Assembly (NCBI GenBank): GCA_017051695.1
Contig: JAFIDK010000002.1
Coordinates: forward strand, 930,001 to 994,000
DNA length: 64,000 nucleotides
Source: Algoriphagus aestuarii
GTDB lineage: Bacteria; Bacteroidota; Bacteroidia; Cytophagales; Cyclobacteriaceae
Direction: 5' to 3'
This document shows positions 1 to 9,868 of this stretch, one piece after another. A program made the position numbers and the translations under genes. Positions within the stretch are counted from its first letter, which is position 1. Each line of letters opens with the position of its first letter. Under the pieces are notes generated by a model. That model was not told the origin of the DNA. It did not search any database and saw only the letters and a program-made list of their open reading frames with translations.

Positions 1-683
1 ATCCAGTCCAAGCCCCATTTGGCTTCATCAAGAATGTCAGGAAGCTCATTTTTGACTGGCATCCCCATCTCATTTGATTCATCTACAAATGACTCAGGGT
101 TCATCTGAAAAGTCATCAGCAAACGGGCTGTGGTATTACTTCCTGTGATGAGGTATTTCAATTGGTCTCCTGCGTCATGCCAGCCACCTCTTGCATCCAC
201 TTTGGTAGAATCAGGCCAAATCCCAAAGAAACTCAAGCCATCATTTTGGTGGCAATATTCCTCTGTCAAAGGATTAAACCCACATCGCTGAGTCCGTATA
301 AAAGAAACCACATCTTCCTGCCAAGCGGGAAAAGGGCCAATCTGAAAAACAGGGCTAATGATTTCTGTACCTGAAACCTGTAAATAATAGCTTCCCTCCT
401 CTTTGACTTCAGAAAAATCAATTTGGTGGTAAAAAGAAAAAGGCTCCCAAGATTTTTCCATTTTACTTCCTGCGATTCTCTTTATCAGTTTCCCATCCTC
501 AGATTTCAGATCCACTTTCATTTCACTTTCAGAGTTACTGAGAATCAAGGCTGTTTTGGGCATATCCTTTGGGTAGCCTGCCAGATTTATCCGTATTTCC
601 CCGATCAACTTACTTTGACCGTAGGTATCGAAGATTAAAAAGTTAAGAAAAATCAGAAATAATATTTTCCTGGTTAATAACAT
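1..683 (-). CDS. Glycoside hydrolase family 9 (cellulase-like), N-terminal part
   Basis: The minus strand is open from an ATG at 683 to the window edge (227 codons), so the 3' end lies outside. The first 20 or so residues are hydrophobic (MLLTRKILFLIFLNFLIF), a likely export signal. Residues about 29-115 look like the Ig-like N-terminal domain of CelD-type GH9 enzymes (IRINLAGYPKD). The catalytic domain then begins: GGWHDAGD at about residues 165-172 carries the DAGD motif that holds a catalytic Asp in GH9, and PDILDEAKWGLDW follows just before the edge. Family role: inverting endo- or exo-glucanase on beta-1,4-glucans, probably periplasmic or surface exposed. The exact substrate cannot be told from this fragment. 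The family call is firm; the enzyme class is an inference. Confidence 0.88.
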   Translation of the reverse strand, partial: MLLTRKILFLIFLNFLIFDTYGQSKLIGEIRINLAGYPKDMPKTALILSNSESEMKVDLKSEDGKLIKRIAGSKMEKSWEPFSFYHQIDFSEVKEEGSYYLQVSGTEIISPVFQIGPFPAWQEDVVSFIRTQRCGFNPLTEEYCHQNDGLSFFGIWPDSTKVDARGGWHDAGDQLKYLITGSNTTARLLMTFQMNPESFVDESNEMGMPVKNELPDILDEAKWGLDW

Positions 684-1019
684 GGAATAATGGGTTGGGT
701 GATCAAAAAGGAAAAGGTATGATTAAGGAAAATTGAATTTAAAATAATGCATTGGGAGAGCATTCAAAATCATTTTAACTAAAAATAAGATTTGAAGGGA
801 AGATAGAAGTTTAAAGTGAAAAATTAAAAGTGAAAAGTGAAAGTGAATCTCCCTTTAACCAAAAATCTCTTTGGGACAATTATCGAGTTCAAAGGGGGCA
901 GGGGGATTTTATCGGTTTTACAGTTTTACCGATCAGATTGGGAAGGGGAAAGTTGAAAGTGAAGAGTGAAGAGTGAAAAGTTTAAAGGATTTTGAGTTTA
1001 GGAATCATCAACTATATAA
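684..1019. other. Intergenic, purine-rich low-complexity DNA
   Basis: I see no credible gene. The first part should hold the promoter of the GH9-like gene. Around 807-845 and 951-985 there are runs of related words (gaaagtgaa, gaagagtgaa, gtgaaaag) that recur in other intergenic gaps of the window, for example near 7150, 36760 and 47960. Confidence 0.5.
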
Positions 1020-1157
1020 ATCTGCTTTTGTGCCAGTATGGAGTCAAAAGCAAAATAGGATATGTTAAACTTAAGAATTGAGACCGCTTCGGTCTTTGGT
1101 CATCGGTTTAGCGACCAGATAAGCAAAGAATCTAAGGTAACTGGCATCTTTGCGGAT
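1020..1157. repeat. MITE-like element, copy A
   Basis: A non-coding unit of about 138 bp. The left end (tctgcttttgtgccagt) and right end (actggcatctttgcgga) are inverted repeats of each other: TGCCAGT pairs with ACTGGCA, and the outer blocks pair with one mismatch. The inside carries a short hairpin, gaccgcttcggtc. A near-identical copy lies at 27691-27826 and partial or degenerate copies near 20890-21068 and 28545-28625. Confidence 0.75.
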
Positions 1158-1199
1158 AATCATTTGATTTAGGTTCCTAATCGAATATTCAGATCAACA

Positions 1200-3540
1200 A
1201 TATGTTCCTTTGGTACTTTTGAAAGGCAAAAGTACCCAAAACCTTTTGCCCGGGTCTATGCTTCAAATCGGTTTCTATTTGGTGAAATAAATTTAATTCG
1301 TCACCGATTTGATTTTTGGTAAATGCATGAACCTAAAAATCGGCGGATCTCGCTCGAAACTCGCTAGCTAGCAGATTTTCTTAACGGCTCAATCATTTTA
1401 CCAAAAAACGCATATACCCAATGGCGATTGGTCCGAACCAAATTTCTTGTCAATAATATTATTTTAGAAAAAGACCCTGAAGGGGTTAAATATCAATAGC
1501 CCAGGGTTTCAACCCTGGGGTTTCAGTATCAGTATTTCACCAGCGCTGGCCCTCAAAAGTAAATCGGAGACAAGAATGCATTGCAAGCAAGATGAAACTG
1601 AAACCCTTCTGGAAAAATTTTAAATTTCACTTTCTCGCTTAAAGAAAAATCGTCAGTGAGAAACATCCAAAAGTCTGGGATGGAAGCTATTCTTGATACT
1701 TTTGAAGACCAAAAGTCTTTGCCAGGGTCTATGCTTCAAATCGGTTTCTATTTGGTAAAATAAATTTAATTCGGCACCGATTTGATTTTTGGTAAATGCC
1801 TGAACCTAAAAATCGGCGGATCTCCCTCGAAGCTCGGGAGCTAGCCGGTTTTCTTAACTGCTCATTCATTTTTCCAAAAAACGCATATACCCAATGGCGA
1901 ATCGTCAAAGTGACGTTTGGTAGAGCGACCCCAAAGGGGTCAAATATCATAGCCCCGGGTAAGGAGGTACGACGTAACCCGGGGTTTGAAGGATTATCAT
2001 TTGTTCCAGCGCTGGCGCTAAAAAGTCAATCGGAGACAAGAGTGTATTGCCAGCAAGATGAAAACGAAAGGATATAAGAATTTTGATATAAGAGGTATGA
2101 TGTGGGGAGATCCTACGAAAGTAAGTTGGACATTTTAATTTATCGAACAGCAGTTACTCTAATGTTACTTTTGAAAGGCAAAAGTACCCAAAACCTTTTG
2201 CCAGGGTCTATGCTTCAAATCGGTTTCTATTTGGTGAAATAAATTTAATTCCTCACCGATTTGATTTTTGGTAAATGCATGAACCTAAAAATCGGCGGAT
2301 CTCGCTCGAAACTCGGGAGCTAGCCGATTTTCTTAACGGCTCATTCATTTTAACAAAAAACGCATATACCCAATGGCGAATCATCCAAGTGACGTTTTGT
2401 AGAGAGACCCCAAAGGGGTCAAATATTAATAGACCCGGGTAAAGAGGTACGACGCAACCCGGGGTTTGAAGGATTATCATTTGTTCCAGCGCTGGCCCTC
2501 AAAAGTAAATCGGAGACAAGAATGCATTGCAAGCAAGATGAAACTGAAACCCTTCTGGAAAAATTTTAAATTTCACTTTCTCGCTTAAAGAAAAATCGTC
2601 AGTGAGAAACATCCAAAAGTCTGGGATGGAAGCTATTCTTGATACTTTTGAAGACCAAAAGTCTTTGCCAGGGTCTATGCTTCAAATCGGTTTCTATTTG
2701 GTAAAATAAATTTAATTCGGCACCGATTTGATTTTTGGTAAATGCCTGAACCTAAAAATCGGCGGATCTCCCTCGAAGCTCGGGAGCTAGCCGGTTTTCT
2801 TAACTGCTCATTCATTTTTCCAAAAAACGCATATACCCAATGGCGAATCGTCAAAGTGACGTTTGGTAGAGCGACCCCAAAGGGGTCAAATATCATAGCC
2901 CCGGGTAAGGAGGTACGACGTAACCCGGGGTTTGAAGGATTATCATTTGTTCCAGCGCTGGCGCTAAAAAGTCAATCGGAGACAAGAGTGTATTGCCAGC
3001 AAGATGAAAACGAAAGGATATAAGAATTTTGATATAAGAGGTATGATGTGGGGAGATCCTACGAAAGTAAGTTGGACATTTTAATTTATCGAACAGCAGT
3101 TACTCTAATGTTACTTTTGAAAGGCAAAAGTACCCAAAACCTTTTGCCAGGGTCTATGCTTCAAATCGGTTTCTATTTGGTGAAATAAATTTAATTCCTC
3201 ACCGATTTGATTTTTGGTAAATGCATGAACCTAAAAATCGGCGGATCTCGCTCGAAACTCGGGAGCTAGCCGATTTTCTTAACGGCTCATTCATTTTAAC
3301 AAAAAACGCATATACCCAATGGCGAATCATCCAAGTGACGTTTTGTAGAGAGACCCCAAAGGGGTCAAATATTAATAGACCCGGGTAAAGAGGTACGACG
3401 CAACCCGGGGTTTGAAGGATTATCATTTGTTCAGCGCTGGGTCGAGATCGTCTATTGGAAACAATTACGCCTTGCCAGCAAGATGGAAAAGATTACAATT
3501 TTTTCAGACTATCGAAATTTTTTGCATTTACAGAAAATTC
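1200..3540. repeat. Modular palindromic repeat cluster 1
   Basis: No gene. The DNA is a chain of short inverted repeats that recurs in five other places here. Recognisable parts are GACCCC-aa-GGGGTC, CCCCGGGT with ACCCGGGG about 20 nt later, the perfect palindrome CCAGCGCTGG, AAATCGGT/ACCGATTT, and AAAATCGGC/GCCGATTTT. Short open frames of 60-93 codons exist in the units, but they recur only because the DNA recurs and have no protein-like features. Confidence 0.85.
1540..3431. repeat. 946-bp direct tandem duplication
   Basis: 1540-2485 and 2486-3431 match at a constant offset of 946 bp. Every stretch compared was identical, and all open frames inside repeat with identical translations. The junction falls in the TCCAGCGCTGG palindrome, the natural unit boundary of this repeat family, and a slightly altered TCAGCGCTGG closes the second copy. 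This points to recent unequal recombination or replication slippage between two CCAGCGCTGG units, unless it is an assembly artefact. Confidence 0.85.
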
Positions 3541-3544
3541 CCTG

Positions 3545-5818
3545 TCAATAAACCACCAACTCATCCACAAACATAAATCCGTGCTGGGCATTACTGGCTT
3601 TTACCTTGATATATCGGGCAGATTTTCCTTCTAAAGAACCTTCAAAATCCTTGATAGTCAACTTTTCTTCCTCAGGAGAAATGTCATTTTTCAAGTTTAA
3701 AACCTGGTCAAAATTCTCTCCATCCTCAGATAGCCAAACTTCTACCGAACCCGGTAAAAACACTCCAGGACCTTTCAACTGCATGAATTTTGCAGAAAAG
3801 GAATTTAATTCCACCACCTCTTCCATATCTACTGTCACCAGAAAATCTGAGGTAAATCCCTGCCAATAGCCATCTGAATAAGAATCCCCTCCCCTATATC
3901 CATCGGTCATAGTCCCAGCATCACCGGCAGCGTAAGATGGATTCCAGGGTTTCTCATAAATAACCGGTTTCCCAATGGCCTTATGGAAATCTACATCTTT
4001 TCTTAGATAAGGTTCCTGAGCCCCATTTTCATCAAAAACCGCAGCAACAATGGCAGCAGATCCCTCCACATAAAATTCTCCTTGGTACGGTTTCGAATCA
4101 GTTGTAGGAATACTTCCATCTGTCGTATAATAAATCACCGGATCTATTAAATCAGTTTCAAAACGGATTCCGATACTGCTTTTCTCCAGATCCACATTCA
4201 TAAAAGGAACCAGCTCATTACTAGGGGTAAACTCATACTTGACACCAAGTTTACTTAAATGATCCAATTGCGGTTTTAGACGCTTTTTAAAAGAATCCCA
4301 ATCTTGTCTGGATTCCTCTGACCATGCTCTTTCTGCCAACACCAATACATTTGGAAAAAGCTTGGCATCTGCCAGTGCTTCAGAAGGTATAGTTTCGGTC
4401 CACAAACAAGCCTGCATTCCTTTGATCAGATTCTTTTTGTCCTCTGGAAATTTCGATCCGATCAGCTCTTTGGTATAAATATTAAAAAGTTTGGTTTTTG
4501 GACTGGAAAAGTAAAATGGATTACCAGCTGATATAATCAATTCGTTTTCATTTGCCACGGTTTTTTCTGGGACATTTGCCACCCAGTTTCTCCAATACAT
4601 CACTTTCAAATCCGAAGGAATTCCTCCGGCCAAGGCATCATCCCATACCACCACTTCTTTCTCCTGATTTTTCAGGTAATCCGTGACACGATTCACAAAA
4701 TAACTTTGCAAAGCCTCGTAATCTTCTATCCCTTCTTTCTGCATAAACTGTGTCACAGCAGCAGATTTTTTCCAGTCGCTTTTATCCACTTCATCGGCAC
4801 CGATATGAATATATTTGGATGGAAAAATATCAATTACTTCAGCCAAAACATTTTCAACAAAAGTGTAAACTTCCTCATTGATAGGACATAGTGGAGTGGA
4901 AAACACATCTCCCCAAGCTGATTCACCATTGCAGGTCAGCTCTGGAAAAATATCAATTGCAGCCATCATATGCCCAGGCATATCGATTTCCGGAATGATC
5001 TCTACATGTCTAGTTTCTGCAAACCCTACAAATTCCTTCAACTCCTCCTGAGTATAATAGCCTCCATAAATGGTTTTTCCATCTTTTTCATAAATATGGG
5101 CCGGGTCAATGGCAAATCGAGGATCCTCTTTAGACCGTTCGATGCAGATGGAATCCTGCTGATTGAATTCCCGCCAGGCTCCACTTTCTGTTAATTCCGG
5201 ATATTTTTTGATTTCTATTCTCCACCCTTGATCATCTGTTAGGTGCAAGTGGAGTTTATTTATCTTATACAAAGCCAATAAATCCACATATCGCTTTAGG
5301 TAATCTATGGAGAAGAAATGCCTTGATACATCCAAGTGCATCCCTCTCCATTCGTAGATCGGCTTATCTTTGATTTCCAAAGCAGGGAGAGTGAATTCAC
5401 CGGAAATCTCGTCTTTCTCTGAATTGGAAACAATCAATTGCTCCAGTGTGATCATTCCATAAAAAATGCCTTTTGAATCAGATGCTTCCAATCGGATTCG
5501 ATCCGAATCTATGGATAATTGATACGCCTCCGAACCAGAAATCCGGTCGTTTTTGATAATCTCAATCTGATTTTCCCCTTCATTTTCTGATAATGTCAGT
5601 CCAAGTTGTCCGTGCATTAACTCCTGAAAAAATTCAACTTCCTGTATAAACCCATCACTGGAGTTTGAAAGCAGTTGGGTCCTTGAACTTAGAATAAATT
5701 CTCCTGATTTGAGGTTCATTTCCACTGGCATGGGGACCAAAGAAATTTCTTTTTGCTGAGGAGTATTACAGGAAAATAAGAGACAGGTGGCGAAAGAAAG
5801 GTAAATGAGGTACTTCAA
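3545..5818 (-). CDS. Beta-N-acetylhexosaminidase (GH20), lipoprotein
   Basis: 757 residues. The N-terminus is a lipoprotein signal with the lipid-accepting Cys at 17 (LLFSC). Residues about 25-150 form the GH20 N-terminal alpha/beta domain and 155-510 the TIM barrel. IHIGADEV at 337-344 supplies the catalytic D342-E343 pair used in substrate-assisted catalysis; HLHLTDDQGWR (190-200) and PEIDMPGH (276-283) are further GH20 signatures. After residue 520 come a chitobiase-like Ig segment (YYTTDGS) and an F5/8-type (CBM32-like) domain, as in many Bacteroidota members. Expected role: release of terminal GlcNAc or GalNAc from chitooligosaccharides or glycoconjugates at the cell envelope. Downstream lies repeat cluster 1; the upstream gene is co-directional with a 131-bp gap. 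Confidence 0.95.
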   Translation of the reverse strand: MKYLIYLSFATCLLFSCNTPQQKEISLVPMPVEMNLKSGEFILSSRTQLLSNSSDGFIQEVEFFQELMHGQLGLTLSENEGENQIEIIKNDRISGSEAYQLSIDSDRIRLEASDSKGIFYGMITLEQLIVSNSEKDEISGEFTLPALEIKDKPIYEWRGMHLDVSRHFFSIDYLKRYVDLLALYKINKLHLHLTDDQGWRIEIKKYPELTESGAWREFNQQDSICIERSKEDPRFAIDPAHIYEKDGKTIYGGYYTQEELKEFVGFAETRHVEIIPEIDMPGHMMAAIDIFPELTCNGESAWGDVFSTPLCPINEEVYTFVENVLAEVIDIFPSKYIHIGADEVDKSDWKKSAAVTQFMQKEGIEDYEALQSYFVNRVTDYLKNQEKEVVVWDDALAGGIPSDLKVMYWRNWVANVPEKTVANENELIISAGNPFYFSSPKTKLFNIYTKELIGSKFPEDKKNLIKGMQACLWTETIPSEALADAKLFPNVLVLAERAWSEESRQDWDSFKKRLKPQLDHLSKLGVKYEFTPSNELVPFMNVDLEKSSIGIRFETDLIDPVIYYTTDGSIPTTDSKPYQGEFYVEGSAAIVAAVFDENGAQEPYLRKDVDFHKAIGKPVIYEKPWNPSYAAGDAGTMTDGYRGGDSYSDGYWQGFTSDFLVTVDMEEVVELNSFSAKFMQLKGPGVFLPGSVEVWLSEDGENFDQVLNLKNDISPEEEKLTIKDFEGSLEGKSARYIKVKASNAQHGFMFVDELVVY

Positions 5819-5949
5819 AGCTAGTAATTATAAATGGGCCGCTAAGATAGGAAGGAAAGGGAAATTGCTTTCAAAAAAAGATCAGGATATATCATTTGAC
5901 TACCACAGCCTGATAGAACTAAGAAGGATTCAACCTTGCTGCTGAGTGG

Positions 5950-7053
5950 TTACTTTGCTAGCTGCCTATCCAATTCCTCCCAATCTCCCTTGAGTCCTTT
6001 GACAATCCAGATATTCCATCGCTCCTGAGCGTCTTTATCCAGCCCATTTTGAGTCTGAGAGTCATACAATTCCTGTAGTCTATTCATTTCCCTATAGGCA
6101 TCGAAGTACAAAGTATTGATTTTCGCTTCATAAAAATCGGTATCCAGATCCAGTTTCTTCAAGCGATGGATCAATCGGTCCACCACAATTTTCACCACAT
6201 CAAAATGCTTTTGCTCATGATTGATTCCGTAGTCATCCGGGTTTTTCACCCAGGACTGATTGGGCAACATATAGGCTTGGATCAAAATATTCTGTTGGAT
6301 GATCCCGTCAACCATCTGTGCAGACCCTTCCACCGAAAAACTACAGGTGATTGTCGCGTTGTATTTACTTCCAACAGATGGCCTATCTTTAAAATATTCC
6401 CATTTCAGCGGCTGGTTTATATCATAATATACTGTGTCCTCAGTACTTTCAGGAAGGTGATAGATCACGTTTAGCAAGACAGATTGTGCGAGATTCCTAT
6501 TGGTTCCTGTTTGCGATTTCATCCAAGAATCAAAATACCGTAAACTCTCATCCAAAAAATCCAGCGTTGTTTCCTGCAGTTTTGCGAGGCTGTTTAAACT
6601 CCGCTGATATTTGACTTGATTGGAATAATCCACTAGGTGAATTGGATTTATATTGCCTTCCAGGTAAAAACCGAGTTTTAAATTCAGGATCCCTTCGTAG
6701 AGTTTAGTAGCATGGTTTAATGACTCTTGAATCGCCACATTTAAAATCCGAATCTTCACCTCCCTACTTTCAGATCTATTTACTTCCAATTGGGAATTAA
6801 AATAGTCTTTTAATAGCACCTTCAATTCTCCGTTGAAACTGACAGGAATCTTGCTGTTATTGAGATAAAAAACCTCACCGATTTCCTCTTGATTCTTTCT
6901 CAAATCAGAGACTTTAGAAAAATAATAATCTGTCTTCAGAGAACTTTCAAGCTTAGGTCGGATTTTAAGTTCCAGCTCTTGAGCGTTGACAGGATACAAA
7001 AAGCAACTAAAGACCAATAAAAGGGAAAAGAAGAATCGAATAGGTAAATTCAA
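5950..7053 (-). CDS. DUF922-like putative zinc metalloprotein, exported
   Basis: 367 residues with a Sec signal (residues 1-24, ending VNAQ). The N-terminal two thirds are not recognised. The C-terminal part looks like DUF922: NHEQKHFD at 278-285 contains an HExxH motif (H279, E280, H283), and a conserved tail follows in which Y329 begins YDSQTQNGLDKDAQ, as in DUF922 proteins (Y..ET.HG...Q..W). Such proteins are predicted Zn peptidases of the envelope; no substrate is known. The gene stands alone between the GH20 gene and repeat cluster 2. I am fairly sure of the DUF922 resemblance and make no claim about activity. Confidence 0.75.
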   Translation of the reverse strand: MNLPIRFFFSLLLVFSCFLYPVNAQELELKIRPKLESSLKTDYYFSKVSDLRKNQEEIGEVFYLNNSKIPVSFNGELKVLLKDYFNSQLEVNRSESREVKIRILNVAIQESLNHATKLYEGILNLKLGFYLEGNINPIHLVDYSNQVKYQRSLNSLAKLQETTLDFLDESLRYFDSWMKSQTGTNRNLAQSVLLNVIYHLPESTEDTVYYDINQPLKWEYFKDRPSVGSKYNATITCSFSVEGSAQMVDGIIQQNILIQAYMLPNQSWVKNPDDYGINHEQKHFDVVKIVVDRLIHRLKKLDLDTDFYEAKINTLYFDAYREMNRLQELYDSQTQNGLDKDAQERWNIWIVKGLKGDWEELDRQLAK

Positions 7054-7129
7054 GTATCAAGGGTTTATTGTTCCCAATGTCACAAATATTGTGCTTTTGA
7101 GCAATTTAAAATGAAATGTGGGAGATTGG

Positions 7130-8170
7130 AGGAATGGGGAATTAGGAATTAGGAAAGTCAGAAGGCTAAAGTGAGAAAGCTGAAAAGAAGGTTTACAGGG
7201 ATCAGTAAAATCAGAAAGTTAAAGTGAGAAAGCTGAAGACAAAGCCTTTAATCAATCTTTAAATCAAATGATTGGAGACGGATTGATTCGCCAGCAAGAT
7301 GAAACTGAGAGTATTCTTATGGTACTTTTGAAGACCAAAAGTATCCAAAAGCCTTCGTCGCAGCAAAGCTTCAACCGCACAAGGCCAACAGCCAGCCCCG
7401 CTGCTGCGACAACCCGCCGCGCAGTTCAAGTGACGTTTGGTAGAGCGACCCTGAAGGGGTCAAATATCATAGCCCCGGGTAAGGAGGTACGACGCAACCC
7501 GGGGTTTGAAGGATTATCATTTGTTCCAGCGCTGGCGCGGGATCGTCATTCGGAGAAAAAAAGGATTTGCCAGCAAGATGAAACTGAAACCCTTCTGGAA
7601 AAATTTTAAATTTCACTTTCTCGCTTAAAGAAAAATGGTCTGTGAGAAACAACCAAAAGTCTGGGATGGAAGCTATTCTTGATACTTTTGAAGACCAAAA
7701 GTATCCAAAAGTCTTTGCCAGGGTCTATCCTTCAAATCGGTTTCTATTTGGTGAAATAAATTTAATTCGGCACCGATTTGATTTTTGGTAAATGCCTGAA
7801 CCTAAAAATCGGCGGATCTCCCTCGAAGCTCGGGAGCTAGCAGATTTTCTTAACGGCTCATTAATTTTACCAAAAAACGCATATACCCAATGGCGAATCG
7901 TCCAAGTGACGTTTGGTAGAGCGACCCCAAAGTGGTCAAATGTTATAGCCCCGGGTAAGGAGGTACGACGCAACCCGGGGTTTGAAGGATCTTCATTTTA
8001 ACCAGCGCTGGCCCGGGATCGTCATTCGGAGAAAAAAAAGGATTTGCCAGCAAGATGGAAAAGATTTCAGAATTAGGATATAAAATTTATGATGTTGAAT
8101 TCGGATTGAAAATCCTACGAAAGGTATTTCGGCATTATAAATGTCGAATTGCTCGAATCTACCTAGCCTC
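7130..8170. repeat. Modular palindromic repeat cluster 2
   Basis: A 1.2-kb gap without a gene. It starts with purine-rich words (7130-7260), then holds one repeat unit with a G+C-rich cassette (7345-7430, GTCGCAGC/GCTGCGAC inverted repeat), the GACCCT-ga-AGGGGTC and CCCCGGGT/ACCCGGGG hairpins, CCAGCGCTGG, a spacer of about 175 bp, and a second unit carrying the alternative AAATCGG cassette (7725-7880). 8171-8269 shows nothing recognisable. Confidence 0.8.
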
Positions 8171-8269
8171 TTTTGCAAAAGGGATTAGATGAAGATCCAA
8201 AATTGAATCATAGATAAAATATGCAACCTATTGGTTTTCAGTTCATAGACATCCGAAAAACATTACTTT

Positions 8270-9868
8270 CTATTTAGGAATCAAGGCTTTGAGATCATCC
8301 AGGGTATTGGCATCAGCAATCGCCTTGTCTCTTCTCCATCTTAAGATTCTCGGAAATCGCACAGCAACTCCACTTTTATGCCTATTAGAAAAAGCTATTC
8401 CTTCGAAGGCCAACTCAAAAACCAATGTGGGTTCTACGCTTCTAACTGGGCCAAAGCGCTCTAATGTAGTTTTCTTAATGATGGCATCTACTTGAGCAAA
8501 TTCTTTATCTGTCAGACCTGAATAAGCTTTTGCAAAAGTGACCAATCCCGGTTTGCCTACTTCGTTGGTTTCCCAAAGTCCAAAAGTATAGTCCGTAAAA
8601 AGATTGGTTCTTCTCCCATGCCCGCGCATCGCATAAGTCAAAACCGCATCAATGGTCAAAGGATCTATTTTCCACTTCCACCAATCTCCTTTCTTCCTTC
8701 CAACCCGATAAGCCGAATCATTCCGCTTCATCATCAGGCCTTCGCTGCGTTTTTCCCTGGCCAATTCCCTTTCTACAGCAACTTCCTCCCAGGAATTAAA
8801 ACTTAGTCTTTTTGAAATTTGCAAAGCCGGATGTGAAATCTCCTCGATCAAGGGTTCTAATTTTTCCCGCCTTTGCTGATAGCTGGCTTGTCTGATATCC
8901 TTGCCCTGGAGTTCCAAGAGATCATAAGCTCTAAAAACAATTGGCACTTTTTTGAGGATAGATTTACTCACAGTCTTCCTTCCTATACGAGTTTGCAAAT
9001 CATTAAATGTACCAATCTCCCCATCGATAAAGGGCAAGATCTCTCCATCAATCACCGTCCCTTCAGGGATAAAATTGACTAATTCCACGAGTTCAGGGTA
9101 CTTATCGGATACAAGCTCATCTCCTCTGGTCCAGATAAAAAGCTCTCCCTGTCTACTAATCATTTGGCCTCGGATTCCATCCCATTTGTGTTCGAAGGCC
9201 CATTCCGAAACATCTCCCAACTCCTCCAACTCATTTTCAAGTGCATAAGCCAAATAAAAAGGATAAGGTTTGGAAACATAGGCCTGCTCATTCCTTCCAA
9301 AAATCAACTCCTCAAAACTGGTAGAAGCCGGGCTCCATTCCCCCATCAATCGGTAGGCAAGTTCGTCCTCGGGAACTTCCGTGACCTGAGAAAGCGCTTT
9401 GGTCATCAACTTTTGGCTGATTCCGATCCGAAAACCTCCATTCAGTAACTTGGTAAAAACAAAACGGGCATAATAATCCAGCTGCATCCACATCTGCTGC
9501 ACATATTCCTTTTTCTCCGGCTCCGATTTAGCTTTCAGAAGGATTAATTCCTCGAGAATTTCAGATAGAGATTGATCGCTTTTCATCTGGTCATTGGGAA
9601 TCACCAATGCGATGGATTCAGCTAAATCTCCTACGATATGATAGCTGTCTTCAAACAACCAAAGCGGGATTTCTGCCAATTCAGCTGCATATTCCCTTAG
9701 CAAAGTAGTATTGACAGGCCTGGGAGGTCTTCTATGGGAAAGGATGGCAATGGTCCAGATTTTATCGGATTCAGAGGCCTGCCTAAAATACTCCGCCAAT
9801 GCAGCTACCTTCCTATTCGTTTTGGTGGTGGCATCCAGTTCCTCAATTAGGGCTGCAAACTTCTTCAT
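8270..9868 (-). CDS. ATP-dependent DNA ligase
   Basis: 532 residues. The N-terminal 190 residues form the DNA-binding domain (LLNGGFRIGISQKLM near 141). Motif I is EHKWDGIRG with the adenylated Lys at 228. Later motifs are visible as IDGEIL, EGLMMKR (motif IV-like) and DWWKWK (motif V), followed by the OB fold. It seals nicks in duplex DNA using ATP. The gene overlaps the upstream exonuclease gene by 4 nt (ATGA), so the two are translationally coupled. This pairing is typical of the bacterial Lig-Exo repair cluster, which often also has an Lhr-type helicase and a phosphoesterase; those are not present here. Confidence 0.95.
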   Translation of the reverse strand: MKKFAALIEELDATTKTNRKVAALAEYFRQASESDKIWTIAILSHRRPPRPVNTTLLREYAAELAEIPLWLFEDSYHIVGDLAESIALVIPNDQMKSDQSLSEILEELILLKAKSEPEKKEYVQQMWMQLDYYARFVFTKLLNGGFRIGISQKLMTKALSQVTEVPEDELAYRLMGEWSPASTSFEELIFGRNEQAYVSKPYPFYLAYALENELEELGDVSEWAFEHKWDGIRGQMISRQGELFIWTRGDELVSDKYPELVELVNFIPEGTVIDGEILPFIDGEIGTFNDLQTRIGRKTVSKSILKKVPIVFRAYDLLELQGKDIRQASYQQRREKLEPLIEEISHPALQISKRLSFNSWEEVAVERELAREKRSEGLMMKRNDSAYRVGRKKGDWWKWKIDPLTIDAVLTYAMRGHGRRTNLFTDYTFGLWETNEVGKPGLVTFAKAYSGLTDKEFAQVDAIIKKTTLERFGPVRSVEPTLVFELAFEGIAFSNRHKSGVAVRFPRILRWRRDKAIADANTLDDLKALIPK

